This document shows positions 1-12,800 of a stretch of 64,000 nucleotides of DNA, piece after piece (positions within the stretch are counted from its first letter, which is position 1; every line of letters begins with the position of its first letter). The notes under the pieces are model-generated. The model worked only from the letters and a program-made list of their open reading frames with translations. It was not told where the DNA came from and made no database searches. A program made the position numbers and the translations under genes. Source of the DNA: Rosellinia necatrix (lineage: Eukaryota > Ascomycota > Sordariomycetes > Xylariales > Xylariaceae); NCBI GenBank assembly GCA_021209875.1, contig JAGYVD010000005.1, positions 1 through 64,000 on the forward strand, read 5' to 3'.

Positions 1-210
1 AAACCCTAACCCTAACCCTAACCCTAACCCTAACCCTAACCCTAACCCTAACCCTAACCCTAACCCTAACCCTAACCCTAACCCTAACCCTAACCCTAAC
101 CCTAACCCTAACCCTAACCCTAACCCTAACCCTAACCCTAACCCTAACCCTAACCCTAACCCTAACCCTAACCCTAACCCTAACCCTAACCCTAACCCTA
201 ACCCTAACCC
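1..210. repeat. Telomere repeat tract (CCCTAA)n
   Basis: About 35 uninterrupted copies of CCCTAA start at the first bases of the window. This is the C-strand of the TTAGGG telomere repeat used by most filamentous fungi, so base 1 is at or very near a left chromosome end. The repeats are perfect, with no degenerate units at the inner edge, and stop abruptly at unique GC-rich sequence. Confidence 0.98.
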
Positions 211-235
211 TGGCGCCAGCCCCATGCAGGCGCCA
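211..235. other. GC-rich palindrome next to the telomere
   Basis: The first non-telomeric bases form an inverted repeat: TGGCGCC at 211-217 and GGCGCCA at 229-235, with an 11-base spacer. It is a GC-rich spot set between the telomere and more than 5 kb of very AT-rich DNA. Its role is unknown. Confidence 0.6.
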
Positions 236-489
236 CACCTTAGCTACTAATAAAAGTATAAAATATATTAAAATATAAGTTTAAAAATAAGAATAAATAA
301 GGCTAAAAGTTAGAATTATTAATTAAATTAAATATTAATTTATAAAACATAAGATTTATATATATTTAATTAAATAAATAATAATAAATAAGAATTATAA
401 ATGTTATATATAAATTAATATAATAATATTAAAATTTTAGCTTTAATAAATATAAATAATTAATTTATAAAATAGTTATATAATTAAAT

Positions 490-743
490 AAAATATATAT
501 ATAAATAAAAATATAAATAGCTATATTTATAATATGCTGCTTTATATTATAGTGTTATATATGTATAGGTAATAAAAATAATAGAATTCTAAGTGTAGTC
601 TTAGAATTTTATTTATTAGTACAGGTAAGTAGGTAGGCCTAGCCTAAGTGGGCTAGCCTAAGTGGCTTAAGGCATTTTATTTAATCTTATAATAAGGCAA
701 CTAGTGGTGCCAAGCCTGGCACTTTTATTTACTCTAACATTTA
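490..743 (+). repeat. Subtelomeric dispersed repeat, copy 1
   Basis: One of four related copies; the others are at about 2160-2385 (same strand), 4628-4880 and 7498-7745 (opposite strand). Shared landmarks in order are an AATAGCTATATTT block, a GAATTCTA-like palindrome around 582-610, a GGCTAGCCTAAG block near 650, TTTATTTAATC, and a terminal hairpin with arms GTGCCA (707-712) and TGGCAC (717-722). It resembles a solo LTR or MITE, but its ends are not defined. Confidence 0.65.
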
Positions 744-2159
744 TATATAAATTTTAAATATCTATGTTTTTAATAATATTTATATATATTAAAATAATTA
801 TTTTATTTATTTATAATAATTTTAATAGTTTATATTAATATTCAAAAAAAAAGTATTTAATATTATAATATTATTTTTTAAATATTTTATAAAAAGTTTA
901 TATATATAAAAGTTTAAAAATAAAATCTTGTTATTATAAGGTTAATTTAAATAAATTAATTAGTTTTAAATTTATATTGAAAGTTTATAATATATTTAAT
1001 ATAAAATTTAAATAAAAAATAAATAAAGAATATAACTTAATTCTAACTTTTAATTATTTTATTAATAATTTATTATTGGTTAATATATAAAAAAAAAAAA
1101 TTTAAACATTTATTTATTTACTACTTAATTTATATTTATATATAAATTATTTTGTTATATATATATTAAATTTAAAAAATATAAATATTTATAAATTTTA
1201 TCTTGAAAATTGTTTAATTTAAAATATTATTAAATTATTTTATATATTATTTAATATTATTTATTTTAATATATTTTATATAACAAAATAATTTATCTTT
1301 ATATAATATATAATAATATAACTTATATTGTTTTATAGCTTGTCATAACAAAATAATTAATATATTTTAAAATTTTTAAAATTTAATTTTAAAGTTTTTA
1401 AAGTGTAAAGATTTTAATAAAATAATAATATTTCAAAAGTATAATAAAATATGAAATATTTTAAAATTAAATATATTAATATATATATATTTTTAAATTT
1501 ATTTCTTATTTTATAACAAATTTAATGTTGTTATTTTATTATTATATAATATATATGATTTAATTTATTAAACTTTTAACTTTTTTATTATGAATTTAAT
1601 AAAAGTTTTTAATTATTAAAAACTATATAAAAAATATGTTTAAAAATATATGCTTTAAAATAATAAATAAAATTTAGTTTATAATAGAATACTAGAAATA
1701 ATAAATAATATATATATTTTTATAAAATAGATTATTTTTAATTCATTTTAATAAAATTTAATAATTATATAAAATAAAAATATATTTTTTTTTATATATA
1801 CTATTTTATATATTAATAATATTTAAAAATCTTATTTATATAAAGATTTATTTATTTATTAAATAATTGCTGATATTTATATTTAAGAATTTTTAAATTA
1901 TAAAAATATTTATATGTAAAAATATTTAAATTATTAACATTTATATATTAAATTTTATATAATAAATAAAATAAAATCTGAGATGAAAACTTTTTTTTTT
2001 TAAATAATTTGAACTTTATATAAAACAGCTTTAATAATAATGCAAAATTTTTAATAATAAATTTTTTTATAATATTTAATATATATAAATATATAAATTT
2101 TTGTTTTATATAAACTTTTTTTATTATTATTTATTTATTTTTAATAAATTTATAAACTT

Positions 2160-2385
2160 AGTTAAAAGTTAAAAGCTATAATTAGCTATATTTTGCTATA
2201 TAGAAATTTATGTTTTAATATTATATATATATAAGTAATAAAATAATAAAATTTTAAACGCAGTTTTATAATTTTATTTATTAATATAAATAAATAAAGT
2301 TAGCTTAAAATAGCTTGTGCTATTTTATTTAATCTAACAAAAGCAACTAATAATGCTAAGCTTAGCATTTTTGCTTACTTTAATA
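2160..2385 (+). repeat. Subtelomeric dispersed repeat, copy 2 (heavily mutated)
   Basis: Same order of blocks as copy 1, with most C and G changed to T and A. The AGCTATATTT block, the TTATTTATTAATAT block, the GTGCTATTTTATTTAATC block and the terminal TGCTAAGCTTAGCA hairpin remain recognisable. It is the most RIP-like of the four copies. Confidence 0.6.
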
Positions 2386-4627
2386 TAAATATAATATTTA
2401 TAATATTTAAAACATTATAATTTTAAAATAAAATAAACAAAAGAAGAATTATAAATTATAAATAAATATTATTAATAATTTTAAACTTTTTTATTTATAA
2501 TTTAAAAATAATTTTAAAAATTATATATAAAAATCTTTTTTATAATAAAAAACTATAATAAAAATAAAAACACTGTTTAACATATCATAATTAATATATA
2601 AAGTTTAATAATTATTTAATTTTAATTTATTATATATTAAAATATATATTATATTATAATATAACTATTAAAAATTATTGCATAAAAACTTTTAGTTTTA
2701 AAATTTTAATAATTTAAATCTGTTAAACATTATAATAAAACATAATTTTAATAATAATAAATATTTTTATAGTTTTTATATATAAAAAAGTTGCAAATTT
2801 ATACTTTAATAATATTAAGTTTAAATTTTATATAAAAATAAAATTAAATATTATTTTTAAAAATATATAGATTAAAATCAATAAAACATTATTATATAAT
2901 AAAATTTAAAATATTAATTATTAAAAAATTAAAAAAAATTTCATAAAGTTTTATAAATTATAATATTTTATATTTAAACTTCATATTAAAAAAATATTTT
3001 ATAAAAGTATTATATAAATAATTATAAATAATTCATAAAGTTAATAAAATTTATAAATATAATTAATAATAAATAGTTTTTATTATTTATTATTTATTTT
3101 ATATATAAAAATATAATATATAAATTTTATATTTATATGTTTTAATTATTTTTATATTATTTTATTAATAAATATTTTAAGTTTCTTAAATTATTTTAAT
3201 TTTTTTTATATATATTATTTATTTATTTAAAATAAAACATTTAAATTTATAAAAAATAAAAAATTAAATATTATTAAACTAAAAACTATAAAATTATTTT
3301 AATGCTTTAAATATTTTAAGATATTTAATTTATAGTTTTAAAATTAAACCATAATAAAATATAAAAACATTAAAATTATATTTTTATAAAGTTTTTTTAA
3401 TATTATTAATAAAAGATACAAAAATTAAATAAACAATTATTAAAAAGTTTTAACTTATTTTAAAATTTTGATATAAAACTAAAAGTTTAAAATATTTATA
3501 AAAACAAAATGTTTATAATTATTATAATTTTTTATTATAAAATAAAATAATATTTATATTATAAAGTTTAATTTATTAAAATTATATTATTTATTAATAT
3601 AAATTATTTATATTTTAAATTTATTTTAAAAATTTTATGCTATTTTTTATTTTTATATATATTAAAAAAATATATAAACTGAAATATTTCATATATAATA
3701 ATTTTAGTTTTATATTTTTATTTTATTTAATTATTCAATAAATTGTAATAATTTATTACATAATTATTTAAAAACTTTTAAATTAAAAAGCTTATAGAAA
3801 AATAATATTATATATAATATATTTTAATATTATAAGATTTTATTATTTATATGAATTTATTAATATAATTAATATTATAATAATTTAGAAAAATAAATAT
3901 AAAATAATAAAAATATATTAAAGTTTTATATAATAAATCTAGTAAAAATAGCAAATTATAGGCTGAATAAAGGACTTGTTATGCTATTTAAACAAAGGCT
4001 GGCTAGAAATAGCTAGGAGACTATTTTTATCTTATTTATTACGGGCCCGGCCAGGTCCTGCAGGCCTAGCTTAGCCGGCCTAGCCTAGCCTAAGGTAGGT
4101 TTTTTGAACACCTTTTACCTGTTTATATTATAAAAAAATATATTATATTTAATATTATTAGTTATTTTATTATAAAAGTTTATAAAAAATATAAGTTATT
4201 TATTTTAAACTTATGTTTTTATTTAAATTAATTAATAAAATTTACAACTTATATTTAAAATTTTTAATAATTATTATTTATATATATATAATATTATTAT
4301 ATAAATAGTTAAAAATAATTAAGTTGTTTATTATTATATATATAATATATTTATAATATTAATATATTTATTATAAACTAATATATATAAACTAATTGTT
4401 ATTCATATAAATTAAAATTGTAATAAATAAAAGTGTTTTTTTATATATTTATTATATAATTTATAATTTATTATTAAATTTTTAACGTTTTAATTAAAAT
4501 AAATATATTATAAATTATTATATTATAAATATAATTATTAATTGTTTTATATTTTATTATATAAATTTTAAAATATAATTATAAATTTAATGTTTTAACA
4601 ATATAAATATTTATATATATTATTAAA

Positions 4628-4880
4628 ATAAGGAAAAATGCTAGGCTTAGCACTGTTAGTTGCTTAACTATAAAATTAAATAAAATAGTATAAGCTATTT
4701 TAAGCTAGGTTTATTTAAGCGAGGGCTATTTATTTATACTAGCAAATAAAGTTTTAAAACTATCCTTAAAATTTTATAAGTTTTATTATTAATATATATA
4801 TATTATTATAATATAAACTAAGATATTATAAATACAGCTATTTATAACTTTATATTTTTAACCCTACTTTTTATATTTAT
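4628..4880 (-). repeat. Subtelomeric dispersed repeat, copy 3 (inverted)
   Basis: Read on the minus strand it repeats copies 1 and 2. It starts at the hairpin side with ATGCTAGGCTTAGCA, then GTTGC, GATTAAATAAA-like and TAAGCTAGG blocks, and ends in an ATACAGCTATTTATA block near 4830-4845. It is intermediate in decay. Confidence 0.6.
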
Positions 4881-5591
4881 TAAAAAATTAACAGTTTATA
4901 TAAAAAGTGTTTTTTTATTAAATATAATTAAAATAATAAAACTTAATATAAAAGCTTTAATATATAATAAATAAAATTACACAAAATATTTTTAAAAACG
5001 CTTATTATAATTAAATAAAATTTTGAAATAATATAAAAATAAGTTAATATTATTTCTAAAATAAATATTAATTATATAATATATTTAAATATATTTAAAC
5101 ATTTTAATTATAAATATTATAAAATTTATAATTTATTATTTAAATAATATTAATATTAAGATAATTATAATATAATTATAATTAATTTTAGATATTGTTT
5201 AAATTTATAAAATAAAAATTATTTTTATATTTTTTTATATTTATATTTTTTTATATTTATATTTATAATTATAAAGTTTTGTTAATATTAAAAATTTATT
5301 TTATTATATTTAAAATTTTTATAAATATCAAATTTATATATATATATATTTATTTAATATTTATATATTATATTATTTTTAAAGTTTAATATGTTATGAT
5401 TATTTAAATAATAATAAATTTTTACTAGGTTAAATAAAATATTTTAATTTCTTTAAAAATTTAATATAATTTATATAAAATATATAATTTATTATATTTT
5501 TTAAAGCTTTAATTAGCTTTATTTTTACATATTATATTTATAATATAGTTTTTTATTTTTAGCTTTTAGCTAATAAAATTAATTTATACTT

Positions 5592-6285
5592 TTTATTTAA
5601 TTTATTAAATTTATTAAATCTATTGAATTTATTGAATTTATTGAATTTATTGAATTTATTAAATTTATTGTATTTATTTAATTTATTGAATTTATTTAAT
5701 TTATTTAATTTATTTAATTTATTTAATTTATTTAATTTATTTAATTTATTGAATTTATTTAATTTATTTAATTTATTGAATTTATTTAATTTATTTAATT
5801 TATTGAATTTATTGAATTTATTGAATTTATTGAATTTATTTAATTTATTGAATTTATTTAATTTATTTAATTTATTTAATTTATTTAATTTATTTAATTT
5901 ATTTAATTTATTTAATTTATTTAATTTATTTAATTTATTTAATTTATTTAATTTATTTAATTTATTTAATTTATTTAATTTATTTAATTTATTTAATTTA
6001 TTTAATTTATTTAATTTATTTAATTTATTTAATTTATTTAATTTATTTAATTTATTTAATTTACTTAATTTATTTAATTTATTTAATTGATTTAATTGAT
6101 TTAATTGATTTCATTGATTTAATTGATTTCATTGATTTCATTGATTTCATTGATTTCATTGATTTCATTGATTTCATTGATTTCATTGATTTCATTGATT
6201 TAATTTATTTAATTTATTTAATTTATTTCATTTATTTCATTTATTTCATTTATTTCATTTATTTCATTTATTTAACTTATTTAAT
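5592..6285. repeat. 9-bp minisatellite, unit TTTATTTAA and variants
   Basis: About 75 tandem 9-bp units. The centre is uniform TTTATTTAA. The left part and scattered positions carry TTTATTGAA. From about 6088 the units become TTGATTTAA and then TTGATTTCA, followed by a short block of TTTATTTCA. An open frame encoding an Asn-Leu-Phe/Leu repeat runs through it only because 9 is divisible by 3 and the unit has no stop in that frame; I do not regard it as a gene. Confidence 0.95.
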
Positions 6286-6300
6286 TAATATATTAATAAT

Positions 6301-6715
6301 AGCTTTTAACTAGCAGTAATAACAACATATAACTGGCTGTTTTAATAAGCTGTATTTCTACAGGCCTGTGGCTACCTGGCATATTAACATTTTACCGGCT
6401 GTTTTTATTGGGTGCATCCCTGTGGGTCTGACTAGCAGGGACACCTATATGTAACGGGCTGTTTTTATTGGGTGCAGGCCTGCAGGTGGGTAACTGGCAG
6501 GGATAGCGACACGTAACAGGCTGTTTTTATTGGGTGCAGGCCTGCGGGCCTGTGACTGGCAGGGATAGCGACACGTAACGGGCTGTTTTTATTGGGTGCA
6601 GCCCTGCCGGCCTGTGACTGGCAGGGATAGCGACACGTAACGGGCTGTTTTTATTGGGTGCAGCCCTGCGGGTCTGCAACTAGCAGGGATAGCGACACGC
6701 AACCTAGGCTTTTAA
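6301..6715. repeat. GC-rich minisatellite of ~62-bp units
   Basis: Six or so tandem units. The GGCTGTTTTTATTGGGTGCA core, or its decayed form, begins at about 6335, 6397, 6457, 6519, 6581 and 6643, with a broken last unit at 6707. Spacing is 60-64 bp. The central units are nearly identical (GGGATAGCGACACGTAACGGG shared) and the outer ones are more degenerate. The array is GC-rich inside very AT-rich DNA. No coding frame is evident. Confidence 0.93.
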
Positions 6716-6720
6716 TTGGC

Positions 6721-8728
6721 CAGTCTTTTTGTATGGCAGAAAATCAGCAAAATTTTGACTAAGTCAACAGCCAACTACAGTAGCAACCCTAACCCGAAAG
6801 CAAAGAGCAATTTTTTTTAACTTTAAAATTAAAATATTAAATAAAATTAAAATATTAAATAAAATGAAAGTATTAAATAAAATTAAAGTATTAAATAGAA
6901 TTAAGTTCAGGCTATACTAAAAACTATTAAATTATGTTAAAAAATTTTATGAATTTTAATACATTTAAAAAAAGAAAAAAAAAACGTTTATTAAAAAACT
7001 TTAACAGCTAGCCATACTTTTATTGTTAATAAAAACGTATTGGTTTTCTGTTAAAAATTTTAAACAGATTTATTGCGCTGAAGACTATTTATATAAAGTT
7101 ATTATAAATTAAATATTAAAATATATAATTAAACAATAAATATATAGTTTTAATAAAATTAAAACAAAAAAAAGATTTTTATCTCAAAAACTTTTATTTA
7201 TTTTAAAATTATATGTGAGTAATATATAAAATAATATTTATTTAAATATAATATTTAAAACAATATAAAATATTTAAAACTTTATAAAAATAATATTTTA
7301 TTAAAACTTTTAAAAATAAAAATAGAATTATATTTTATAAAAAACATATAATATAAAAACTTATTTAAAACTTTTAATACTATTTTTATTTAATATTTAA
7401 ACAATAAAACAAATGCTAACTTAATATCAAATTTATTACTACTAGCCAGCGTTTTTTAAAAAAATACTATTATATATATTTAAGCTTAAAGCTTTATTAA
7501 AGTAGGAAAAAAATGCCAGGCTTAGCATTACTAGTTGCCCTATTATAAGATTAAATAAAGTGGCCCAAGCTACTTGGGCTAGCCTACTTAGGCTCGGGCC
7601 ACCCATTTACCTGTACTAATAAGTAGAATTCTAAGACTGCACCTACAATTCCACCATTTTTATCACTTACATACACATAACACCATAATACAGACCAATA
7701 TACTGCAAATATAGCTATTTACAGCTTTATACCCCTGACCAGACTTTGTAAGCTTTTATAAAACTTAAAAAAAAAATTACTTAAATTTTTATATAAATAA
7801 AAAAGCTAGTTTAAAAAAAAAATTTGATAAGTAATACTATAAACAGAAACTATTTATAATAAAGTTCATAGTTATAACTAATTTTTATTTAAGCTTTAGT
7901 TTTTTTTTTTTTTAAAAAGTTTACAAAAAAACTTTTATTTTAAAAGTTTTTTTTCCAAAAAAACTAAATAAAATATAAATCAAGCTTTATATATATAAAA
8001 CAAAAGTTTTTAGAAACTTATTTAATATATATATATAAGTTTTTAAATAAAATAAATAGCTTAATATATATATATGCTAATATATTTAAGGAAAGTTTTT
8101 CTAAGGCTAATAGTTTAATATATATATATATATTAATATATTTTGCGAAAAGTTATATAAACTTATTTATATAATCTATCTTAACATATTATAAAAATAT
8201 ATTAGTTAATATAATATTTTTTTATTTAAATATCGGGCTAAATTTTTATTATTATATAATATAAACTAAATCTTACTACTTATATAAGTTTTAAAAAATT
8301 TTTAACAAATACTTCTGATTTTATAGCACTGCAAGCTTTACTGCTTTTATGCGCAATGCAGTGCCCGCGCGCACATGTTACGCCACTTAAATCCAAGACT
8401 AAATTTAAACGCAAATACAGACCAGGCCAGAAAGACAGCCTTTAGCTGTTTATAAAAAAAAAAGAAATTAACTATTAAAAAATTAACTTATATAATAAAA
8501 CGTAAGCTAAATAGTTATTTTATCTGCAGGTTTAGTTTTTCTGCTAGCAACTCTTATTTTTTTTACAATTTTCATCTATGCTTGCAAGCTTGCTTTAGGC
8601 GCCCTAAACTAAACTTTAGTTATATTTATTGCGCTAACTTAAATAATTAATAAAAAACTAAACTTTAGTTATACTTGTTGTTTTATTTAAAAAATTTATT
8701 TAATATCGACTTTATAACAAATTTGCTT
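6721..8728. other. AT-rich subtelomeric spacer with small GC patches
   Basis: A short telomere-like motif (AACCCTAACCC, about 6785-6795) lies just inside the minisatellites. A GC-richer patch at about 8327-8435 contains GCCCGCGCGCACATG. A decayed direct repeat around AAACTTTAGTTATA occurs near 8613 and 8655. Copy 4 of the dispersed repeat is listed separately. No gene is supported. Confidence 0.7.
7498..7745 (-). repeat. Subtelomeric dispersed repeat, copy 4 (best preserved)
   Basis: This is the inverted counterpart of copy 1, with the most surviving G and C. It has the ATGCCAGGCTTAGCAT hairpin block at about 7513-7528, GATTAAATAAAGTGGC, a GGCTAGCCTACTTAGGC block, TACCTGTACTAATAAG, GAATTCTA, and a far end containing ACAGCTTTATACCCCTGACC. 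The good preservation makes it the best template for defining the family. Confidence 0.65.
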
Positions 8729-8910
8729 TCATGAGAGGTGCACCACAGGGGTGTAAAGTGTGTATTGTAAAAGATGAAGAACTAGCAAATCTAGGCTAAG
8801 CTAAAGTTTACCTAGGTGTGGGCTAGGGCCCAATTAGGTTGTGCGTGTGGCCACAGGCCACAGCACCCCAAGCAAGGGGCTTATGTAAGCGCTCCCTCTA
8901 CGCGCACGTA
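8729..8910 (+). repeat. Dispersed ~190-bp repeat, copy a
   Basis: It begins near TCATGAGAGGTGCACC and ends near CCCTCTACGCGCACGTA. The same sequence lies inverted at 25973-26174. Shared internal blocks are GGTGTAAAGTGTGTATT, CACACCTAGG on the opposite strand, CCCAATTAGGTTGTGCGTG, GTGGCCACAGGCCAC and AAGCAAGGGGCTTAT. It is little affected by RIP compared with its surroundings. It may be a MITE or transposon end; I found no clear terminal inverted repeat or target duplication. Confidence 0.75.
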
Positions 8911-9708
8911 TTATTTTATTAACAAATAAATATGTTTAATATAAATATTAAATTTAATATAAATTTACTTTTAATTTTAATAAAATCTAGCAGCAATATA
9001 TTTAATTAATTAAACAGTAACTTTGGGGCAAATTTCTTTAAACTATTACACAAAAAAAAAGATATATGTTATTATATATTAAATTTATTTTAAGTTTGCA
9101 GCAAAATATAAAATAATTAAACTATTTAAAAATATTTTATATTATATACTTTTTATTTAACGCTTAACCTATTACATATTAAATCTAAGCTGAATTTGCA
9201 GCTAATTTATTTATTATTAACAGCTTTTAGTGTTAAAATATCCAAAAAAAAACTTTTCTTAAGCAAATTTGCATTTGTTTTGCCGCAATTTTTATTATTT
9301 TTATTATTGTTTATTTTATTATTATTACTATTATTTTTACTATTATTATTATTATTAAAAGCTTTTGCTGCAGCAGATTTTTGAACTTGTTTTTCTGTTA
9401 AACTTTAACTTTAGATTTTATTAACAGCTCTATATAGTAAAGCTTTTTAATTATCATTAAATTTATTGTAGATTTACAGCAGATTTTTATTTTCCACGTT
9501 TTAAAACGTTTTATGAATATTTAGCGCGACATAATTACAATCAGCGGCCGCTTAGGCCTGTATAAATAAGTTTTATTGCTTTTTAATTTTTATATTGTTT
9601 ATACTAATTTAGCAGTAAATTAATATTAAATTTGCAATATATTAGTTTTAATAATTTATATTAAAATAATTTTTTAAACAGTTTTTTTTTAATGCTTTTA
9701 TATAATCT
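8911..9708. other. AT-rich spacer left of retrotransposon alpha-1
   Basis: AT-rich DNA with recurring degenerate AAATTTGCAGC-like motifs (about 9092, 9195, 9470 and 9630), which suggests an old tandem or dispersed repeat. A 62-codon open frame near 9196-9384 is mostly Leu and Phe from TTA and TTT runs and is not convincing as a gene. Confidence 0.6.
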
Positions 9709-9713
9709 ATATA

Positions 9714-9898
9714 TAACACAATCAGGAAGAGGGGGGCTCCTTATCTAGCTAGCGCAGCTAGCTAGATAAAAATTATATAGATTAGATAAAGTACTAGCTT
9801 AAAGCTTCTAGTCCTTGCAGGACTAGAAGCTTTTTTTTTTTTAATTTTATATTATATTTTTATAGACTTAACTATATTACTTTTAATAAACTTTATTA
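9714..9898 (+). repeat. 5' LTR of alpha-1 with two strong hairpins
   Basis: It begins TAACACAATCAGG (from an original TGACACAGTTAGG judged from the copy ending at 49154) and ends TTTATTA. Two perfect palindromes lie inside: 13-bp arms at 9741-9769 around GCA (TTATCTAGCTAGC and its complement), and 15-bp arms at 9801-9833 around TGC (AAAGCTTCTAGTCCT and its complement), followed by a T run. Confidence 0.93.
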
Positions 9899-12800
9899 AA
9901 TAGTGCGGTAAGTTCTGTGATTATACGACTTTATATTTTAGTTTATTTTTTTCGTGCCGGCAGATAAAACATGTTTAGTTTTTTAATGTCTGCGTATACT
10001 TAACTTCCGATATAACTTTTTTTTATATTTTAAGCAGCGCTGTTTATTAAAAAAAGCAGAACTATTAGTTTTTAAGCTTAGCTGTTGCTAGCAAAATTTA
10101 TTAGTATTTATTAACTTATAAATTTGATTAATTAATCGATTTAATATATTTTATGTTAGCCTGTCGATTATTTTATTTTTACTAATATAAAAAACAGGGA
10201 AATATTATAACAGCAGCTAAATCCAACTTTATATTATATTTTAAACAGTTTAGATTATTAGTTGTTTACGTACTATTATATCTAGCCACTAATATATTAA
10301 AATAATCTATTGTTTTTAAACTTTAATTATTTTAATACTAAATATTTAACAATTATAATATCACGATTAATTGTTTTTTAAACTTTAATTAATATTATAT
10401 CTAAATAATAATAATTATATATTTTAAACATAATTATTATTAGCTTTATTTTTTAAAAGCTTATGTAAGGTTTTTAATAAATACGCAGGTTTTAGCATTA
10501 CCCGATTATATTTTTTATTTTATTTTTAATTTTAAAATTTAATTTTGTTTTAAAATATATATATAAATATAAATTTATAAAACAACTAATAATATTTATT
10601 AGTTTAATCATAAAACAACCTATATATATTTGTTCTGCTATTAATTTATTTAATAATTATTAATATATTGGAGCATAAAACCGACTTAGAATTTTTAGCA
10701 CTTAAAAAATTTAAAATAGTTTTAATAGTTAAAAATTCAACTTTAAAGCTTATAAAAACAAAAAAAATTTTTAGCTTTAATATAATCCAACTTAAGCTAT
10801 TAGTCCTAAAAATAATATAAAAAAAACGTTATTTTTTACCGTTAAAACTTAAGTTTATTAAGCTAGCACTTTTTTAATTTATATAAAAATTAAAAACTAA
10901 AACTATAAATATTAAACACTCCGTATTAAAAAAAAAAAAATATAGTTTAAAATAAATTTAATAATAAGTTTAAATTAAACAACAACAAAAAATTATAAGT
11001 TTATATTTTAAACTTGTTTAAAAAATAATATAAAGTTAACAAAACATTTAATAAAAACTTTAAAATTATTGCTTAATTTAAAGCTAAAAAAAGCGATGTT
11101 TAACAACTATAACAGTTTTTTAATTTTCTACAAAAAAAAATAAATAGTTTTAAAAACTATATTACTAAAAACATAGATAAACTGCTATAATAATAACAAT
11201 TTAAATTATAAAATTAAAAATTAAAATTTAAACTAAACAAGCAAGCTTTAAAATTGTTTACTTCAGCTATAGATTTTTTACAGAATTAATACAACAAACT
11301 AAAAAATAATATAACTAAAACAAAAAAATATGCCAAAAGTACTAAAGCAGCAAAAATAATTAATTAATTAATATAACAACTAAAAAAATGCTAAAATGCC
11401 GGCCGATATAAAGACTTTAGCTTTTAAAATATTTTATCGTGCTGCTAATTAATTATTTAAAGCTGCGTTAAACGTAATTAAATACGCAGCAGTACTACTT
11501 GTTTAATTTTAATATTTTAGTTATTAATACCTAACTGCAGCTATATTAACATTAAAACCGTTATTTAAATTGTTTATTTTAATACTTTTAACAGGACTAG
11601 CATAAGTTTTAGTAGTAGCACTTATACTTATTACTCCGATAGTCTGCTTTAAAGCACAAGCTATATATTTATTAATAAAAGCTTTATTTATTAAAACAGT
11701 ATAACAACATATAAAGTTCTTTACTTTATATTAGTTTAAATATATATTTATAACACTTTTTGCTATAACACCCTTAAAACTGCAACACTTAGCAAATAAT
11801 AAAAACTTATTAAAACTACTTCTGCTAAACAATAATTTTAACAATCTAAATAGCTTAAATATAAATAATAAAAAAAGCAGTAGTAAAAAAAAACCTTTAA
11901 AACAACTTTTTAACTAAGGCGGTCAGAGTAACAAAAATAATTATAAATATAAACAAAAAAATCAAAAAAAAAAATATTAAACGTTTAACAGCTTTGTTTT
12001 TTCGTCGTATAATAATTATATAAAACAAGCCAATATTAGCTAGTTTAACCCGGATAAAAAAAATAAAAACAATATAAAAATAGTAGCTAATAAAAATAAG
12101 CTTATTTTTATTAACGTATTCTATTTCGCGGAAAAAATTAATTTATTTTTTAAAAATCTAAAAGTAGCAGAGCAAAATACTTAATAAATCTTAATTATAT
12201 TTTAAACATTATTAAAAAAACCAGCAGTTTTATAATAAAATAATAAACTAACTATTAATTAACAACTTAAGCTTAAAACATAAAAATTAAACGTTATTTT
12301 AAATAAAATAACTATTTAATTTAATATATAACCCGCTATAACAATAAAACGTTTTGCTTAAACTAAATTATTATTAAAAAATATTATATAGCAAAATATA
12401 GTTTTTACTACGTTTATATAAAAAAAACTAAAATATGTTCAAGCTATAAAAACTTTAAACGCCGATAATAAAAATTAGCATAATATTATAATTATAATAT
12501 AAACTAGCATAAACTTTAAAATTAAACAATAGTTATTAACGCCTAACATAAAAAATATTTTCGCTAAATATATAACTTAAGTTATTAAAACAAAGCTTTT
12601 TTTAATAGCAGCAGCAAAAAATAAATATCTATAAATTAAAAAAAATAATTAAAACTATAATAAAAAGTCTAATAATTAAAAAAATAAACGTTAAAAAAGC
12701 GTAAATTAAAACAAAAAAAAAAAGGAGTAATATAATAAAAATAAAAACAAGAGCTATAAGCCTAAATAAAAAAAAAAAAGTAGCAAGAAAAAAAACGGCC

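Larger units (their letters stand above)
236..5590. other. RIP-degraded AT-rich subtelomere
   Basis: Almost entirely A and T, rich in TA, TTAA and TAA, with no believable reading frame. It holds three copies of a dispersed repeat (listed separately) and a GC-richer patch at about 4048-4090, where GGCC and CAGG motifs survive. I see no gene. Confidence 0.8.

Noticed and set aside
5623..6090. 155-codon open frame of Asn-Leu-Phe/Leu repeats
   Set aside because: It is a reading of the 9-bp minisatellite; the frame exists because the period is a multiple of three and the unit has no stop in that frame.
6301..6715. CRISPR-like array
   Set aside because: The units are contiguous with no unique spacers, and the genome is fungal.
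9196..9384. 62-codon Leu/Phe-rich frame
   Set aside because: Made of TTA and TTT runs in AT-rich DNA; no domain, no normal codon use.
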